Counted from the first letter of the stretch, positions 17,420 to 25,827 are shown. The stretch is DNA of 64,000 nucleotides from Streptomyces sp. NBC_01224 (GCF_036002945.1 NZ_CP108529.1:5203001-5267000); one strand, 5' to 3'. A program made the numbers and translations. The notes: generated from the letters alone by a model not told the origin.

Positions 17420-18877
17420 ATGGCTTACGACGATCTTCGTTCCCTCCTCCGGGCCCTGGAGCGCGAGGGCGAGCTCAAGCGCATCAAGGCCGAGGTCGAC
17501 CCGTATCTGGAGGTCGGCGAGATCGTCGACCGGGTGAACAAGGCGGGCGGGCCCGCGTTGCTCTTCGAGAACGTCAAGGGGTCCTCGATGCCCCTGGCCA
17601 TGAATGTCTTCGGGACCGACAAGCGGCTGCTCAAGGCGCTCGGGCTGAAGTCGTACGCCGATATCAGCGACAAGATCGGCGGGCTGCTCAAGCCGGAGCT
17701 GCCGCACGGCTTCGTCGGGGTGCGGGAGGCATTCGGGAAGCTCGGCTCGATGGTGCATGTGCCGCCGAAGAAGGTGAAGTCCGAGAGCGCGCCCGTGCAG
17801 GAGGTCGTGCTCACCGGCGACGACGTGGATCTGGATCAGCTGCCCGCGCTCTTCACCTGGCCCGAGGACGGCGGATCGTTCTTCAACCTGGGGCTCACCC
17901 ATACGAAGCACCCGGAGACGGGTGTGCGGAACCTGGGTCTGTACCGGCTCCAGCGTCACGACCGGCGCACCATCGGGATGCACTGGCAGATCCACAAGGA
18001 CAGCCGCAACCACTACCAGGTCGCCGCCAAGCGCGGGGAGCGGCTGCCGGTCGCGATCGCGTTCGGGGCGCCGCCCGCGGTGACGTACGCCTCCACCGCG
18101 CCGCTGCCGGGGGACATCGACGAGTACCTCTTCGCCGGGTTCATCCAGGGCAAGCGGATCGAGATGGTCGACTGCAAGACCGTGCCGTTGCAGGTCCCGG
18201 CGCAGGCGGAGGTCGTGATCGAAGGGTGGCTGGAGCCCGGGAAGATGCTTCCCGAGGGGCCGTTCGGCGACCACACCGGCTTCTACACGCCGCAGGAACC
18301 GTTCCCCGCACTGACCATCGACTGCGTGACCATGCGGAAGCGTCCGCTGCTGCAGTCGATCGTGGTGGGCCGGCCGCCGACCGAGGACGGGCCGCTGGGG
18401 CGGGCCACGGAGCGGTTCTTCCTGCCGCTCCTCAAGATCATCGTGCCGGACATCGTGGACTACCACCTGCCGGAGGCGGGCGGCTTCCACAACTGTGCGA
18501 TCGTCTCGATCGACAAGAAGTACCCGAAGCACGCCCAGAAGGTGATGAGTGCCATCTGGGGTGCGCACATGATGTCGCTGACCAAGCTGATCGTCGTCGT
18601 GGACTCCGACTGCGACGTCCACGATCTGCACGAGGTGGCGTGGCGGGCGCTGGGCAATACGGACTACGCGCGTGACCTCACCGTCACCGAGGGGCCCGTC
18701 GATCACCTCGACCATGCTTCCTACCAGCAGTTCTGGGGTGGCAAGGCGGGCATCGACGCGACGAAGAAGTGGCCCGAGGAGGGTTACACCCGGGACGGGG
18801 GCTGGCCGAACATGGTCGAGTCCGACCCTCAGACGGCGGCGAAGGTCGACCGCCGGTGGAAGGAATACGGACTGTGA
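17420..18877 (+). CDS. mqnL: UbiD-family decarboxylase of futalosine menaquinone pathway
   Basis: A 485-residue UbiD-family enzyme needing prenylated FMN. Recognised segments include GPALLFENVKGSSMPL near residue 45, MHWQIHKDSRNHY, VVIEGWLEP, PEGPFGDHTGFY with the conserved E-x-x-D/E catalytic region, and a C-terminal GKAGIDATKKW. In Streptomyces, genes of this type next to UbiA and UbiX homologues were assigned to late futalosine-pathway steps (MqnL, MqnP, MqnM). ATG at 17420 gives the standard MAYDDLRSLLRALE start; an upstream GTG at 17387 would add 11 unlikely residues. It overlaps mqnP by four bases. Confidence 0.9.
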   Translation: MAYDDLRSLLRALEREGELKRIKAEVDPYLEVGEIVDRVNKAGGPALLFENVKGSSMPLAMNVFGTDKRLLKALGLKSYADISDKIGGLLKPELPHGFVGVREAFGKLGSMVHVPPKKVKSESAPVQEVVLTGDDVDLDQLPALFTWPEDGGSFFNLGLTHTKHPETGVRNLGLYRLQRHDRRTIGMHWQIHKDSRNHYQVAAKRGERLPVAIAFGAPPAVTYASTAPLPGDIDEYLFAGFIQGKRIEMVDCKTVPLQVPAQAEVVIEGWLEPGKMLPEGPFGDHTGFYTPQEPFPALTIDCVTMRKRPLLQSIVVGRPPTEDGPLGRATERFFLPLLKIIVPDIVDYHLPEAGGFHNCAIVSIDKKYPKHAQKVMSAIWGAHMMSLTKLIVVVDSDCDVHDLHEVAWRALGNTDYARDLTVTEGPVDHLDHASYQQFWGGKAGIDATKKWPEEGYTRDGGWPNMVESDPQTAAKVDRRWKEYGL

Positions 18878-19791
18878 GCGCCGCCGAAGCAGCACTGGGC
18901 TCAGAGCCCGTACAACCGAACAGCAAGGTCAAGGCGTTTCTGCGGCTCGTGATGATCGAGCACTCGGTCTTCGCGCTGCCCTTCGCGTACATCGCCGCCC
19001 TGACCGCGATGTTCCAGGCGGACAAGTCGATCCACTGGGTCACGCTGCTGCTCGTCACCATCGCGATGGTGGGGCTGCGGACATTCGCGATGGCCTGCAA
19101 CCGGATCATCGACCGGGAGATCGACGCCCGTAACCCGCGCACCGCGAGCCGGGAACTGGTCACCGGGGCGGTCTCCGTGAAGTCGGCGTGGACGGGGGCG
19201 CTCGTCGCCGTTGTCGCCTTCCTCGGGGCGGCGGCTCTGCTGAACCCGCTCTGTCTGGCGCTCGCGCCGGTCGCCGTCGTGCCGATGGTGGTCTATCCGT
19301 ACGGGAAGCGGTTCACCCACTACCCGCACGCCATCCTGGGGATCGCGCAGGCCATAGGGCCGATCGGCGCCTGGCTGGCCGTGACCGGCAGCTGGTCGTG
19401 GGACGCGGTGATCCTCGGTCTCGCGGTCGGGATCTGGATCGGTGGCTTCGACCTGATCTTCGGCTGCCAGGACGTCCAGGCGGACCGGGCGCACGGGGTG
19501 CTGTCGGTGCCGGCCCGGTTCGGGATTCCGGCCGCGCTGTGGGGTGCGCGGGTCTGCCATGTGGTGACGACCGGGCTGCTCGTCTGGTTCGGGCTGGCCA
19601 CGGAGGCCGGCCTGTTCTACTGGATCGGCATGGTGATCGTCGCGGTCGCCTTCGTGTACGAGCACCGGGTGGTGCGGCCGCACGATCTGTCCCGGCTGAA
19701 CCGGGCGTTCTTCTCGGTCAACGGGTTCATCGGAATAGCGCTGTTCGCGTGCGCGCTGCTGGATCTGCTGGTGCGGGGTCTGACCGTCTGA
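18874..19791 (+). CDS. mqnP: UbiA-family prenyltransferase of menaquinone synthesis
   Basis: A 305-residue membrane prenyltransferase with about nine helices. The two Asp-rich motifs binding Mg-diphosphate are NRIIDREIDARNPRT (about residue 70) and FGCQDVQADRAHGVLS (about residue 200). It attaches the polyprenyl chain to the naphthoquinone precursor. GTG start overlaps the mqnL stop (GTGA). Confidence 0.9.
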   Translation: MSAAEAALGSEPVQPNSKVKAFLRLVMIEHSVFALPFAYIAALTAMFQADKSIHWVTLLLVTIAMVGLRTFAMACNRIIDREIDARNPRTASRELVTGAVSVKSAWTGALVAVVAFLGAAALLNPLCLALAPVAVVPMVVYPYGKRFTHYPHAILGIAQAIGPIGAWLAVTGSWSWDAVILGLAVGIWIGGFDLIFGCQDVQADRAHGVLSVPARFGIPAALWGARVCHVVTTGLLVWFGLATEAGLFYWIGMVIVAVAFVYEHRVVRPHDLSRLNRAFFSVNGFIGIALFACALLDLLVRGLTV

Positions 19792-20260
19792 GCCCGCCCG
19801 GGGTCGTCTCCGGCGGATCCAGGACCTCGTCCTCGACGGACGGCTGCCCCGGGCGCGGGCGAGGCGGGTCGAGGAGGCCTGTCACCTGTTGTGGTCAAGG
19901 ACCGCCGCGTCACGGGTCCGTCCCAGTGGGCTGCGGCGTTGACAGGTGCGAAACGGTGGCGGGAACCGCCGTCCCGGCCCGTCGGTGGCGTGTCCCGGAG
20001 TGGTGTGGCGCACTGTGTTCGGGCCCCGTTTCCCGTGCCGGACGGCGGCAGGGAGCGGGTGCGGCAGGGGGCGGGTGCGGGCGGGGTGTGCCCGGTGGTG
20101 GGGCGCGTTGTGCCTGGCTGTGCGTGTAACAGGGGTGTATTAGCGGGTGGTTGGGCGGAACGCCTCGCCGGGCCGGGCGGCTCTTGGTGATCAGAAACGC
20201 TCGCTCGTACCGACCGTGCCGAGCGGCCGATACCCCCCCACCGACGCTGAGGAAGAAACG
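19792..20260. other. 469-bp intergenic region
   Basis: No gene is recognised; the short frames lack coding character. Around 20040-20110 the sequence is a G-rich run. The A/T patch GTGTATTAG at about 20134 may be part of the promoter for the lipoprotein gene at 20261. Confidence 0.3.
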
Positions 20261-20941
20261 ATGCGCGTACAGAAGCTCACCTTCGCCGCCCTGGCCGTTG
20301 TCGCCGGTCTCTCGCTCACGGCCTGTCAGAACGGCGAGGACGACATGGGACAGACCGCCCCGTCGTCCGCGTCCTCCGCGTCTTCCGCGAGCGGTGGTTC
20401 GGGCTCGGGCGGTTCGGACCAGGACGGCGGGAAGGACTCCGCCGGGAAGGACTCCGCTGGGAAGGGATCCGGCGGGCAGGGCACGGCCGCCGGGACCGGC
20501 TCCAGCGGGAACGGCAAGGTCGGCAAGTGCCGCACCGACGAGCTGGAGATCACGGCGATCGACAGCACCATCGACGGCGACCCCGATGGGACCGTCGCGG
20601 TGGAGCTGAAGAACGGCGGCGGCCGGGACTGCGTGCTCTCCGGATACGCGGGCGTCGACCTGAAGACCAGCGCGGGGTCGCTGTCCGCGAAGCGCACCGG
20701 TGAGAAGGCCACCCCGATGACCCTCAAGAACGGGAAGTCGGTGTACTTCGGCATCAACTACCCGATCAACACGTCGGGCGGCTCCGGCGTCCGCATCACG
20801 GGGCTGGTGGTGACCCCGCCGGACGAGACGAAGTCGGTCACCCTCGACTGGCCGGGCGCCGCCACGCTGCCCGTCACGGACGGCTCCGGCTCCCCGGTGA
20901 AGGTCGGCCCGATGGGGAGCGCCGGTCAGGGCGAGGGCTGA
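20261..20941 (+). CDS. DUF4232 lipoprotein
   Basis: A 226-residue secreted lipoprotein. The signal peptide ends in LSLTACQN (lipid Cys about residue 22). A low-complexity Ser/Gly/Lys linker (GKDSAGKDSAGKGSGG) follows, then a DUF4232 beta-sandwich starting KCRTDELEITAID with a second Cys in GGRDCVLSGY, probably disulfide-bonded. ATG at 20261 follows GAGGAAGAAACG, a good RBS. Envelope protein of unknown function. Confidence 0.88.
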   Translation: MRVQKLTFAALAVVAGLSLTACQNGEDDMGQTAPSSASSASSASGGSGSGGSDQDGGKDSAGKDSAGKGSGGQGTAAGTGSSGNGKVGKCRTDELEITAIDSTIDGDPDGTVAVELKNGGGRDCVLSGYAGVDLKTSAGSLSAKRTGEKATPMTLKNGKSVYFGINYPINTSGGSGVRITGLVVTPPDETKSVTLDWPGAATLPVTDGSGSPVKVGPMGSAGQGEG

Positions 20942-20969
20942 CCCGGACACCAGGGGATCCGTCCGCGCT

Positions 20970-21605
20970 CTACGGTATGAGCGGCCGGGCGGGCGGCACC
21001 GTGCTCCGGCCGCGCGCGGGGCGGCGGAAGACGAACGCCGCCGCCACGCCCGCCGCCAGTCCGAACAGGTGGCCCTGCCAGCTGACCGAGGTGTTGGCGG
21101 GGGAGATGCCCAGCAGGATCGACGAGCCCCATATCGCGCCGATCACCAGCCCGGCGCCGATGTCCAGCACTCTGCGGTCCACGAAGCCGCGGACCAGCAG
21201 ATAGCCGAAGAGGCCGAAGACCAGGCCGGACGCGCCCGCCGTGTTGGAGCCGGCCGGCGAGACCAGCCAGACGCCGAGACCGTCGACGACGATGATCAGC
21301 GCGGCCACGGCCGCGAACCGGCGTATGCCGCCCAGCGCGGCCAGGAAGCCGAAGACCAGCAGCGGCACGCTGTTGGAGGCGACATGGCCGAAGCCGAAGT
21401 GGATGAAGGACGCGGGCACGACGTCCAGCAGTTCGCCGGGCCGGCGCGGCTCGATCCCGTACGCGTCCAGTGAGTGGCCACTCGACACGTCGACGACTTC
21501 GAGCATCCAGAGGAACGCCACCCAGCCCAGCATCAGCTTGGCCGCGGCCTTCGCGCGGTCGCCCGCGCTCCACGCCGGTGCGATTCGATCTGACGATGCG
21601 GCCAT
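20970..21605 (-). CDS. rhomboid-family intramembrane serine protease
   Basis: A 211-residue protein with six predicted membrane helices. Helix 2 has HFGFGHVASNSVPLLVFG (conserved His/Asn). The catalytic dyad is Ser126 in GASGLVFGLFG and His179 in WQGHLFGLAAG. Both residues are present, so it should be active; the substrate is unknown. ATG at 21605 is preferred over 21647 because AGGGGGA lies six bases upstream. Confidence 0.9.
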   Translation of the reverse strand: MAASSDRIAPAWSAGDRAKAAAKLMLGWVAFLWMLEVVDVSSGHSLDAYGIEPRRPGELLDVVPASFIHFGFGHVASNSVPLLVFGFLAALGGIRRFAAVAALIIVVDGLGVWLVSPAGSNTAGASGLVFGLFGYLLVRGFVDRRVLDIGAGLVIGAIWGSSILLGISPANTSVSWQGHLFGLAAGVAAAFVFRRPARGRSTVPPARPLIP

Positions 21606-21711
21606 CGCGGTCCCCCTGCCGGTCTCCTGTGTCGCTCCTGTTTCCACCCCTCAGAACGGCTGAGGCACCTTACTCGGTTCCGGGTTCGGGCAGCCGGATA
21701 GGCTCGGCTGT

Positions 21712-22404
21712 GTGGATTCCGGGACTTCAGTGAGTCAGCACCAGCGGCAGCCTTGGATTGTCGGGGTTTCAGGCGCTTCGGGCACCCCATTCGCCGCCGC
21801 CGTGCTGCGCGGTCTGCTGGCCGCGGGGGAGAGCGTCGATCTGGTGGTGAGCCGGGCGTCGCGGCTGACGCTGCTGGACGAGACCGGGATCGCGTTCCGC
21901 GACGTGCACTGGCAGGAGGATCTGCGCAGCTGGCTGGCGCGAGGGGCGGACGGGAAGCCGCACACCTTCGATGTGGACGTCGAGGGTGTACGGCACTGGG
22001 CGGCCGGTGATCTTGCCGCCGGGCCGTCCTCGGGGTCGTACCCGGCGAAGGGGATGCTGATCGTCCCGGCTTCGACGGCATGTGTGGCCGGGGTGGCGCT
22101 CGGACTCTCGAAGGATCTGCTCCAGCGGGCCGCGAGCGTGACGCTCAAGGAGCGGCGGAAGCTGGTCGTCGCGGTGCGCGAGACACCGCTGAACGGGCAG
22201 ACGCTGAAACATCTGGTGAGCCTGGACGAGGCGGGCGCCGTCGTGCTGCCCGCCTCTCCGGCGTTCTACGCGGGGGCGACGCACATCCAGGATCTGGTGG
22301 ACTTCGTCGCCGGGCGGGTGCTGGACGCGGCGGGGGTGCCGCACGACCTGTACCGCCGATGGGAGGGAGAGCTCGGTGGCGGCTCTCGCGACTCCGCAGA
22401 CTGA
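21712..22404 (+). CDS. mqnM: UbiX-like flavin prenyltransferase of menaquinone pathway
   Basis: A UbiX/Pad1-family protein (about 230 aa) beginning with the Rossmann-like PWIVGVSGASGTPFAAAVLRGL. VSRASRLTL, the phosphate-binding region around MLIVPASTACVAGVALGLS and VVAVRETPLNGQTLKHL are typical. UbiX enzymes prenylate FMN to make the cofactor of UbiD decarboxylases, here MqnL. Start GTG 21712 is used; GTG 21730 (MSQHQRQPW) is equally plausible. It is separated from mqnP by two unrelated genes but belongs to the same pathway. Confidence 0.9.
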   Translation: MDSGTSVSQHQRQPWIVGVSGASGTPFAAAVLRGLLAAGESVDLVVSRASRLTLLDETGIAFRDVHWQEDLRSWLARGADGKPHTFDVDVEGVRHWAAGDLAAGPSSGSYPAKGMLIVPASTACVAGVALGLSKDLLQRAASVTLKERRKLVVAVRETPLNGQTLKHLVSLDEAGAVVLPASPAFYAGATHIQDLVDFVAGRVLDAAGVPHDLYRRWEGELGGGSRDSAD

Positions 22405-22412
22405 GCCTGTGG

Positions 22413-22547
22413 TCAGCGCTTCTTCTTGGCGCGCGAGGTGCGGGTCTTGTCGACCCGGTGCGCGGCGGCGGGCTGGTGGGCACGCGAGCGGTTGGCCAGG
22501 TCCTGCAGCTCGCGCATTCGGGCGTAGGCCATCTCGATCGTGTACAC
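22413..22547 (-). CDS. small basic conserved protein, 44 aa
   Basis: A 44-residue ORF on the minus strand (starts MYTIEMAYARMRELQDLA, ends TSRAKKKR). GTG at 22547 has AGGAGTG eight bases upstream, a strong RBS, which argues that it is real. The N-terminal half is an amphipathic helix; the C-terminal half is Arg/Lys-rich, suggesting nucleic acid or ribosome association. It is convergent with mqnM and divergent from the Lrp/AsnC gene. Function unknown. Confidence 0.6.
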   Translation of the reverse strand: MYTIEMAYARMRELQDLANRSRAHQPAAAHRVDKTRTSRAKKKR

Positions 22548-22679
22548 GGTGTTCTCACTCCTGAAGATTCGAAAGCATTTTTTGGATGTTCGGAAAGATT
22601 TGCAGGCGTTGAAGCCTGCATGCCTTAGATTCTACACGTAAACTCGCGATACTGCTGAACAATGGAAGGTTTCAGTCAC

Positions 22680-23135
22680 ATGGACGCGGTGGACAGGCAG
22701 CTCATCCAGGCCCTCAGGGAGAACGGCAGGGCCTCGTACGCCGAGCTGGGACGGCTCGTAGGGCTCTCCGGGCCCAGCGTCACCGACCGCATCAACCGGC
22801 TGGAAACCGCCGGTGTCATCACCGGCTACCGCGCCACCGTCGACGCCGCGTCCCTGGGGCTCGGGGTCACGGCCCTGATCGGTATCTCGCTCTCCGACGC
22901 GGCCGATCACGAGGACGTGGCGCGCCGGCTGAAGGACCTCGCGGAGATCGAGGACGCCTGGTTCATCGCGGGCGACGACTCGTACATGCTCAAGGTGCGG
23001 GTCGGTGACGTGGACGGTCTGGAGAAGACCATCCGCCGGCTCAGCGGTACGAGGGGCGTCTCGCGCACGCGTACCACGATCGTGCTCTCCACCAAGTGGG
23101 AGGACCGGGTCGGGGAACTTCCCGAGAAGGCGTAG
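22680..23135 (+). CDS. Lrp/AsnC-family transcriptional regulator
   Basis: A 151-residue regulator. The N-terminal winged HTH reads VDRQLIQALRENGRASYAELGRLVGLSGPSVTDRINRLE; the C-terminal RAM/AsnC ligand domain includes AWFIAGDDSYMLKVRV and TRGVSRTRTTIVLS. ATG 22680 is preferred to ATG 22662 because GGAAGG sits ten bases before it and the protein then starts at the usual MDAVDRQL. Such proteins sense amino acids; a link with the adjacent menaquinone gene is possible but untested. Confidence 0.9.
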   Translation: MDAVDRQLIQALRENGRASYAELGRLVGLSGPSVTDRINRLETAGVITGYRATVDAASLGLGVTALIGISLSDAADHEDVARRLKDLAEIEDAWFIAGDDSYMLKVRVGDVDGLEKTIRRLSGTRGVSRTRTTIVLSTKWEDRVGELPEKA

Positions 23136-23149
23136 GCGTAACGTGGTGG

Positions 23150-23172
23150 AGCCCCCGGGTGACCGGGGGTTT
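23150..23172 (+). terminator. hairpin after Lrp/AsnC gene
   Basis: GCCCCCGG / CCGGGGGT arms with a short loop and TTT following, 15 bases past the stop. Confidence 0.55.
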
Positions 23173-23224
23173 CGCCCGGTACCACCGGGAAGGCACAGCG
23201 CGTCGACAACTGGGAGGCAGCCGC

Positions 23225-24388
23225 ATGGACGTTGGGCTCAAGCGCGAGCTGGAGGAGAAGGTCCGCGCAGGGGAGCGGCTGACCCGTGAGGACGGCATCG
23301 CCCTCTACGAGTCGGACGACCTGGCCTGGCTCGGCGGCCTCGCGCACGAGGTGCGTACGCGCAAGAACGGCGACGTCGTGCACTTCAACGTCAACCGGCA
23401 CCTCAACATGACCAATGTGTGCACCGCGTCGTGCGCGTACTGCTCGTTCCAGCGCAAGCCGGGCGAGAAGGACGCGTACACCATGCGCATCGAGGAGGCC
23501 GTCCGGTTGGCGAAGGCGATGGAGGGCGAGAACCTCACCGAGCTGCACATCGTCAACGGGCTGCACCCCACCCTGCCGTGGCGTTACTACCCGCGCTCCC
23601 TCAGTGCGCTGAAGGAGGCCCTGCCGCAGGTCTCCCTCAAGGCGTTCACCGCCACCGAGATCCACCACTTCGAGACCATCTCCGGGCTCTCCGCCTCCGA
23701 GATCCTCGACGAGCTGATCGAGGCCGGTCTGGAGTCGCTGACCGGTGGCGGCGCGGAGATCTTCGACTGGGAGGTCCGCCAGCACATCGTGGACCACAAC
23801 ACCCACTGGGAAGACTGGTCGCGCATCCACCGCCTCGCTCATGAGAAGGGTCTGAAGACCCCGGCGACGATGCTGTACGGGCACATCGAGGAGCCGCGTC
23901 ACCGCGTCGACCATGTGCTGCGGCTGCGTGAGCTGCAGGACGAGACCGGCGGCTTCCAGGTCTTCATCCCGCTGCGCTACCAGCACGACTTCGTGGACAT
24001 GAAGGACGGCAAGGTCCGCAACAAGCTCCAGGCGCGGACGACGATGGCGACCGGCGCCGAGGCGCTGAAGACCTTCGCGGTCTCGCGGCTCCTCTTCGAC
24101 AACGTCCCGCACGTCAAGGTCTTCTGGGTGATGCACGGTGTGCAGACCGCCCAGCTCGCGCTGCAGCACGGCGCCGACGACATGGACGGCTCGGTCGTCG
24201 AGTACAAGATCACGCATGATGCGGACAACTACGGCACGCCGAACAAGCTCGGCCGTGAGGATCTGCTGGACCTGATCCGTGACGCGGGCTTCCGGCCCGT
24301 CGAGCGCAACACGCGGTACGAGATCATCCGCGAGTACCCGGGCCCGGACGCCGGACGGCGCGAGTCGCCACAGCCGATGCGCGTCTGA
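23225..24388 (+). CDS. mqnE: aminofutalosine synthase (radical SAM)
   Basis: A 387-residue radical SAM enzyme with the cluster motif NVCTASCAYCSF (Cys66, Cys70, Cys73). The segments GDVVHFNVNRHLNMTN, ELHIVNGLHPTLPW and HGVQTAQLALQHGADDMDGS fit MqnE, which makes aminofutalosine from SAM and 3-(1-carboxyvinyloxy)benzoate. ATG at 23225 has GGGAGG eight bases upstream; the longer frame to 23096 is shadow. It completes the visible part of the futalosine route with mqnL, mqnP and mqnM. mqnA, mqnB, mqnC and mqnD are not in this window. Confidence 0.93.
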   Translation: MDVGLKRELEEKVRAGERLTREDGIALYESDDLAWLGGLAHEVRTRKNGDVVHFNVNRHLNMTNVCTASCAYCSFQRKPGEKDAYTMRIEEAVRLAKAMEGENLTELHIVNGLHPTLPWRYYPRSLSALKEALPQVSLKAFTATEIHHFETISGLSASEILDELIEAGLESLTGGGAEIFDWEVRQHIVDHNTHWEDWSRIHRLAHEKGLKTPATMLYGHIEEPRHRVDHVLRLRELQDETGGFQVFIPLRYQHDFVDMKDGKVRNKLQARTTMATGAEALKTFAVSRLLFDNVPHVKVFWVMHGVQTAQLALQHGADDMDGSVVEYKITHDADNYGTPNKLGREDLLDLIRDAGFRPVERNTRYEIIREYPGPDAGRRESPQPMRV

Positions 24389-24428
24389 CCCGTCCGACCT
24401 GTCGCGTCGTCAGTAGCTCGGATGTTAC

Positions 24429-24457
24429 GAGAGCCCCGGCCGCCGGCCGGGGCTCTC
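24429..24457 (+). terminator. intrinsic-type hairpin after mqnE
   Basis: Perfect 12-bp arms GAGAGCCCCGGC (24429-24440) and GCCGGGGCTCTC (24446-24457) with a 5-nt loop, 40 bases after the mqnE stop. No T-run follows, as is usual in Streptomyces. Confidence 0.75.
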
Positions 24458-24475
24458 TCGCGTACTGGACAAGGC

Positions 24476-24505
24476 TTGAGGCGATGGATCGGTAATAGTT
24501 AATCT
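24476..24505 (+). promoter_or_regulatory. predicted promoter for a leaderless GNAT mRNA
   Basis: TTGAGG (24476-24481), 18-bp spacer, TAATCT (24500-24505). The start codon at 24512 is six bases beyond the -10 box and no Shine-Dalgarno precedes it, so the transcript is probably leaderless. Confidence 0.5.
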
Positions 24506-24511
24506 GCACCT

Positions 24512-25036
24512 ATGGCACTTACTTTTGAGTTGGATCCCAAGTTTGACCGCACCCTGCGGGACGGCATCGCCGAGCTGTGGACCGATGTCTCCAACGCGGG
24601 CGGTGCGGTCGGCTTCGTACCGCCCGTCACGGCCGACGACGTCCGGCCCGAACTGGTCAAGCACCTGGTCGCCATGGCCGAGGGGCGGACCCGGCTGCTG
24701 GTCGGTTACGACGAGGAGGGCGCCGTCGCGGCCACCGCCTTCCTGGCCTTCAACACACACCGGCTGATGGCCCACTGGCTCTGGCTCTACACGGTGATGG
24801 TCCACCCACGTCACCAGGGCAAGGGTTACGGGCGCGACCTGATGGACGCCACGGCGGAGGCCGCGCGCGGCATGGAGGGGATGGAGGCGATCCGGCTCAC
24901 CTGCCGCGGCGGCACCGGTGTCGACCGGTTCTACACCTCGTGCGGGTACAAGGAGGTCGGGCGGGTGCCCGACGCGATACGGGTGGCGGACGGCGACGAC
25001 CGCGACGACATCATCATGCTGCTGTCGCTCGGCTGA
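24512..25036 (+). CDS. GNAT-family N-acetyltransferase
   Basis: A 174-residue acetyltransferase. The fold core is present: LLVGYDEEGAVAATAFLAF, the acetyl-CoA motif VMVHPRHQGKGYGRDLMDA (Q/RxxGxG/A pattern), and RLTCRGGTGVDRFYTSCGYKEVGRVP. Substrate unknown. No RBS is present, consistent with leaderless expression from the promoter just upstream. Confidence 0.88.
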   Translation: MALTFELDPKFDRTLRDGIAELWTDVSNAGGAVGFVPPVTADDVRPELVKHLVAMAEGRTRLLVGYDEEGAVAATAFLAFNTHRLMAHWLWLYTVMVHPRHQGKGYGRDLMDATAEAARGMEGMEAIRLTCRGGTGVDRFYTSCGYKEVGRVPDAIRVADGDDRDDIIMLLSLG

Positions 25037-25179
25037 GGTCCACGCCCCCGATCCGCCGGACGGGCACGCGACCTGACGGACCCCTTTTGGTGCAGCCCTC
25101 CGAAGTGATCGATTCCGGGGCATGCTTCACTGGTCGGGCAGGATCGCAGGACTGTCGTACGTAGAGAGAGGGGCCAACT

Positions 25180-25476
25180 GTGTCCGCTGCCAAGCCGAGC
25201 GCGACGATTCGGTACACCGCGATGCGCCTCAGCATCTTCGTCGGCTGCTTCGCCGTCGCAGCCGTGGCCGTCCACTTCGGTCTGCTTCCCTCGGGGGCGA
25301 GTGGCTCCAATTTCATCTGGGTGATCCTGCTCGCGCTGGTCCTCTCCGCGCCGCTCAGCTACGTGCTGCTGCGCAAGCAGCGTGACGAGATGTCCGCGCA
25401 GATCGTGTCCACGGTCGACCGCACGAAGGCGCGGCTCGAAGCGAACCGGACCCGCGAGGACCGCGTCACCCAGTGA
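25180..25476 (+). CDS. DUF4229 membrane protein
   Basis: A 98-residue protein with two membrane helices (about residues 17-35 and 45-65) and a charged C-terminal helix (RKQRDEMSAQI...KARLEANRTRED). This layout and the N-terminus AATIRYTAMRLS-like pattern fit the DUF4229 family of actinobacterial inner-membrane proteins. GTG start; AGAGAGAGGGG upstream serves as RBS. Function unknown. Confidence 0.8.
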   Translation: MSAAKPSATIRYTAMRLSIFVGCFAVAAVAVHFGLLPSGASGSNFIWVILLALVLSAPLSYVLLRKQRDEMSAQIVSTVDRTKARLEANRTREDRVTQ

Positions 25477-25539
25477 CGACCCGGTGAGGATGACGTAAGG
25501 GCAACGTAAGGTTCCTCACACCCCGCACAGTTTCCGTAC

Positions 25540-25581
25540 GAAACCCCGGTGCCGGAGCAAGCGCTCCTGTACTGGGGTTTC
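25540..25581 (+). terminator. long bipartite hairpin after DUF4229 gene
   Basis: Outer arms GAAACCCCGGT / ACTGGGGTTTC with one G-U pair, and inner arms GGAGC / GCTCC. Located 64 bases past the stop. It isolates the following leader peptide unit from read-through. Confidence 0.65.
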
Positions 25582-25640
25582 GTCGTTCCCGCGTGTGTGC
25601 CGGGCACTACGGGGACCGTTTTCCGACCCAAAGAAGACCT

Positions 25641-25670
25641 TTGAGGTTCTCAAAGTTCAAGTGTTAACGT
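25641..25670 (+). promoter_or_regulatory. predicted promoter of the cysteine leader unit
   Basis: TTGAGG (25641-25646), 18-bp spacer, TAACGT (25665-25670). The leader ATG at 25678 lies seven bases beyond, so transcription should begin at or next to the start codon. The patch GGTTCTCAAAGTTCAAGTGTTAA is unusually A/T rich for the region. Confidence 0.55.
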
Positions 25671-25677
25671 GTTCGAC

Positions 25678-25785
25678 ATGAAGACAGCAGTGCGCCATCG
25701 ATCCGCCGCGAGCGTCCCGCTCGTGGCGCGCCTGCATGTCGATCTATGCCGCTGTATGTCCGCGGTCTGTTGCCGCAACGTCTGA
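25678..25785 (+). CDS. leaderless cysteine-rich leader peptide (putative attenuator)
   Basis: A 35-residue ORF ending LHVDLCRCMSAVCCRNV. Four Cys codons, two of them adjacent (TGT TGC), are packed into the last 12 codons. The LHVDLCR-SAVC pattern is that of the short 'putative leader peptide' family found before sulfur and cysteine genes in Streptomyces. In mycobacteria, leaderless polycysteine ORFs are established cysteine-responsive attenuators. No Shine-Dalgarno is present and the predicted transcription start coincides with the ATG. It lies 103 bp before the DAACS symporter gene, on the same strand, with a hairpin between them. Stalling at Cys codons under cysteine shortage would be expected to raise symporter expression (inference). 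Confidence 0.8.
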   Translation: MKTAVRHRSAASVPLVARLHVDLCRCMSAVCCRNV

Positions 25786-25799
25786 ACCGGCACCATGCA

Positions 25800-25827
25800 G
25801 CGGCGCCGCCCCTGACGCGGGCGCCGC
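25800..25827 (+). promoter_or_regulatory. hairpin between leader peptide and symporter
   Basis: Perfect 8-bp arms GCGGCGCC (25800-25807) and GGCGCCGC (25820-25827) with a 12-nt loop, starting 15 bases after the leader stop. It is positioned to act as an attenuator or terminator affected by a ribosome stalled on the leader's Cys codons. Confidence 0.5.

Noticed and set aside
20040..20110. G-rich tract as possible G-quadruplex switch
   Set aside because: G runs are irregular and typical of high-GC intergenic sequence; nothing links them to regulation.
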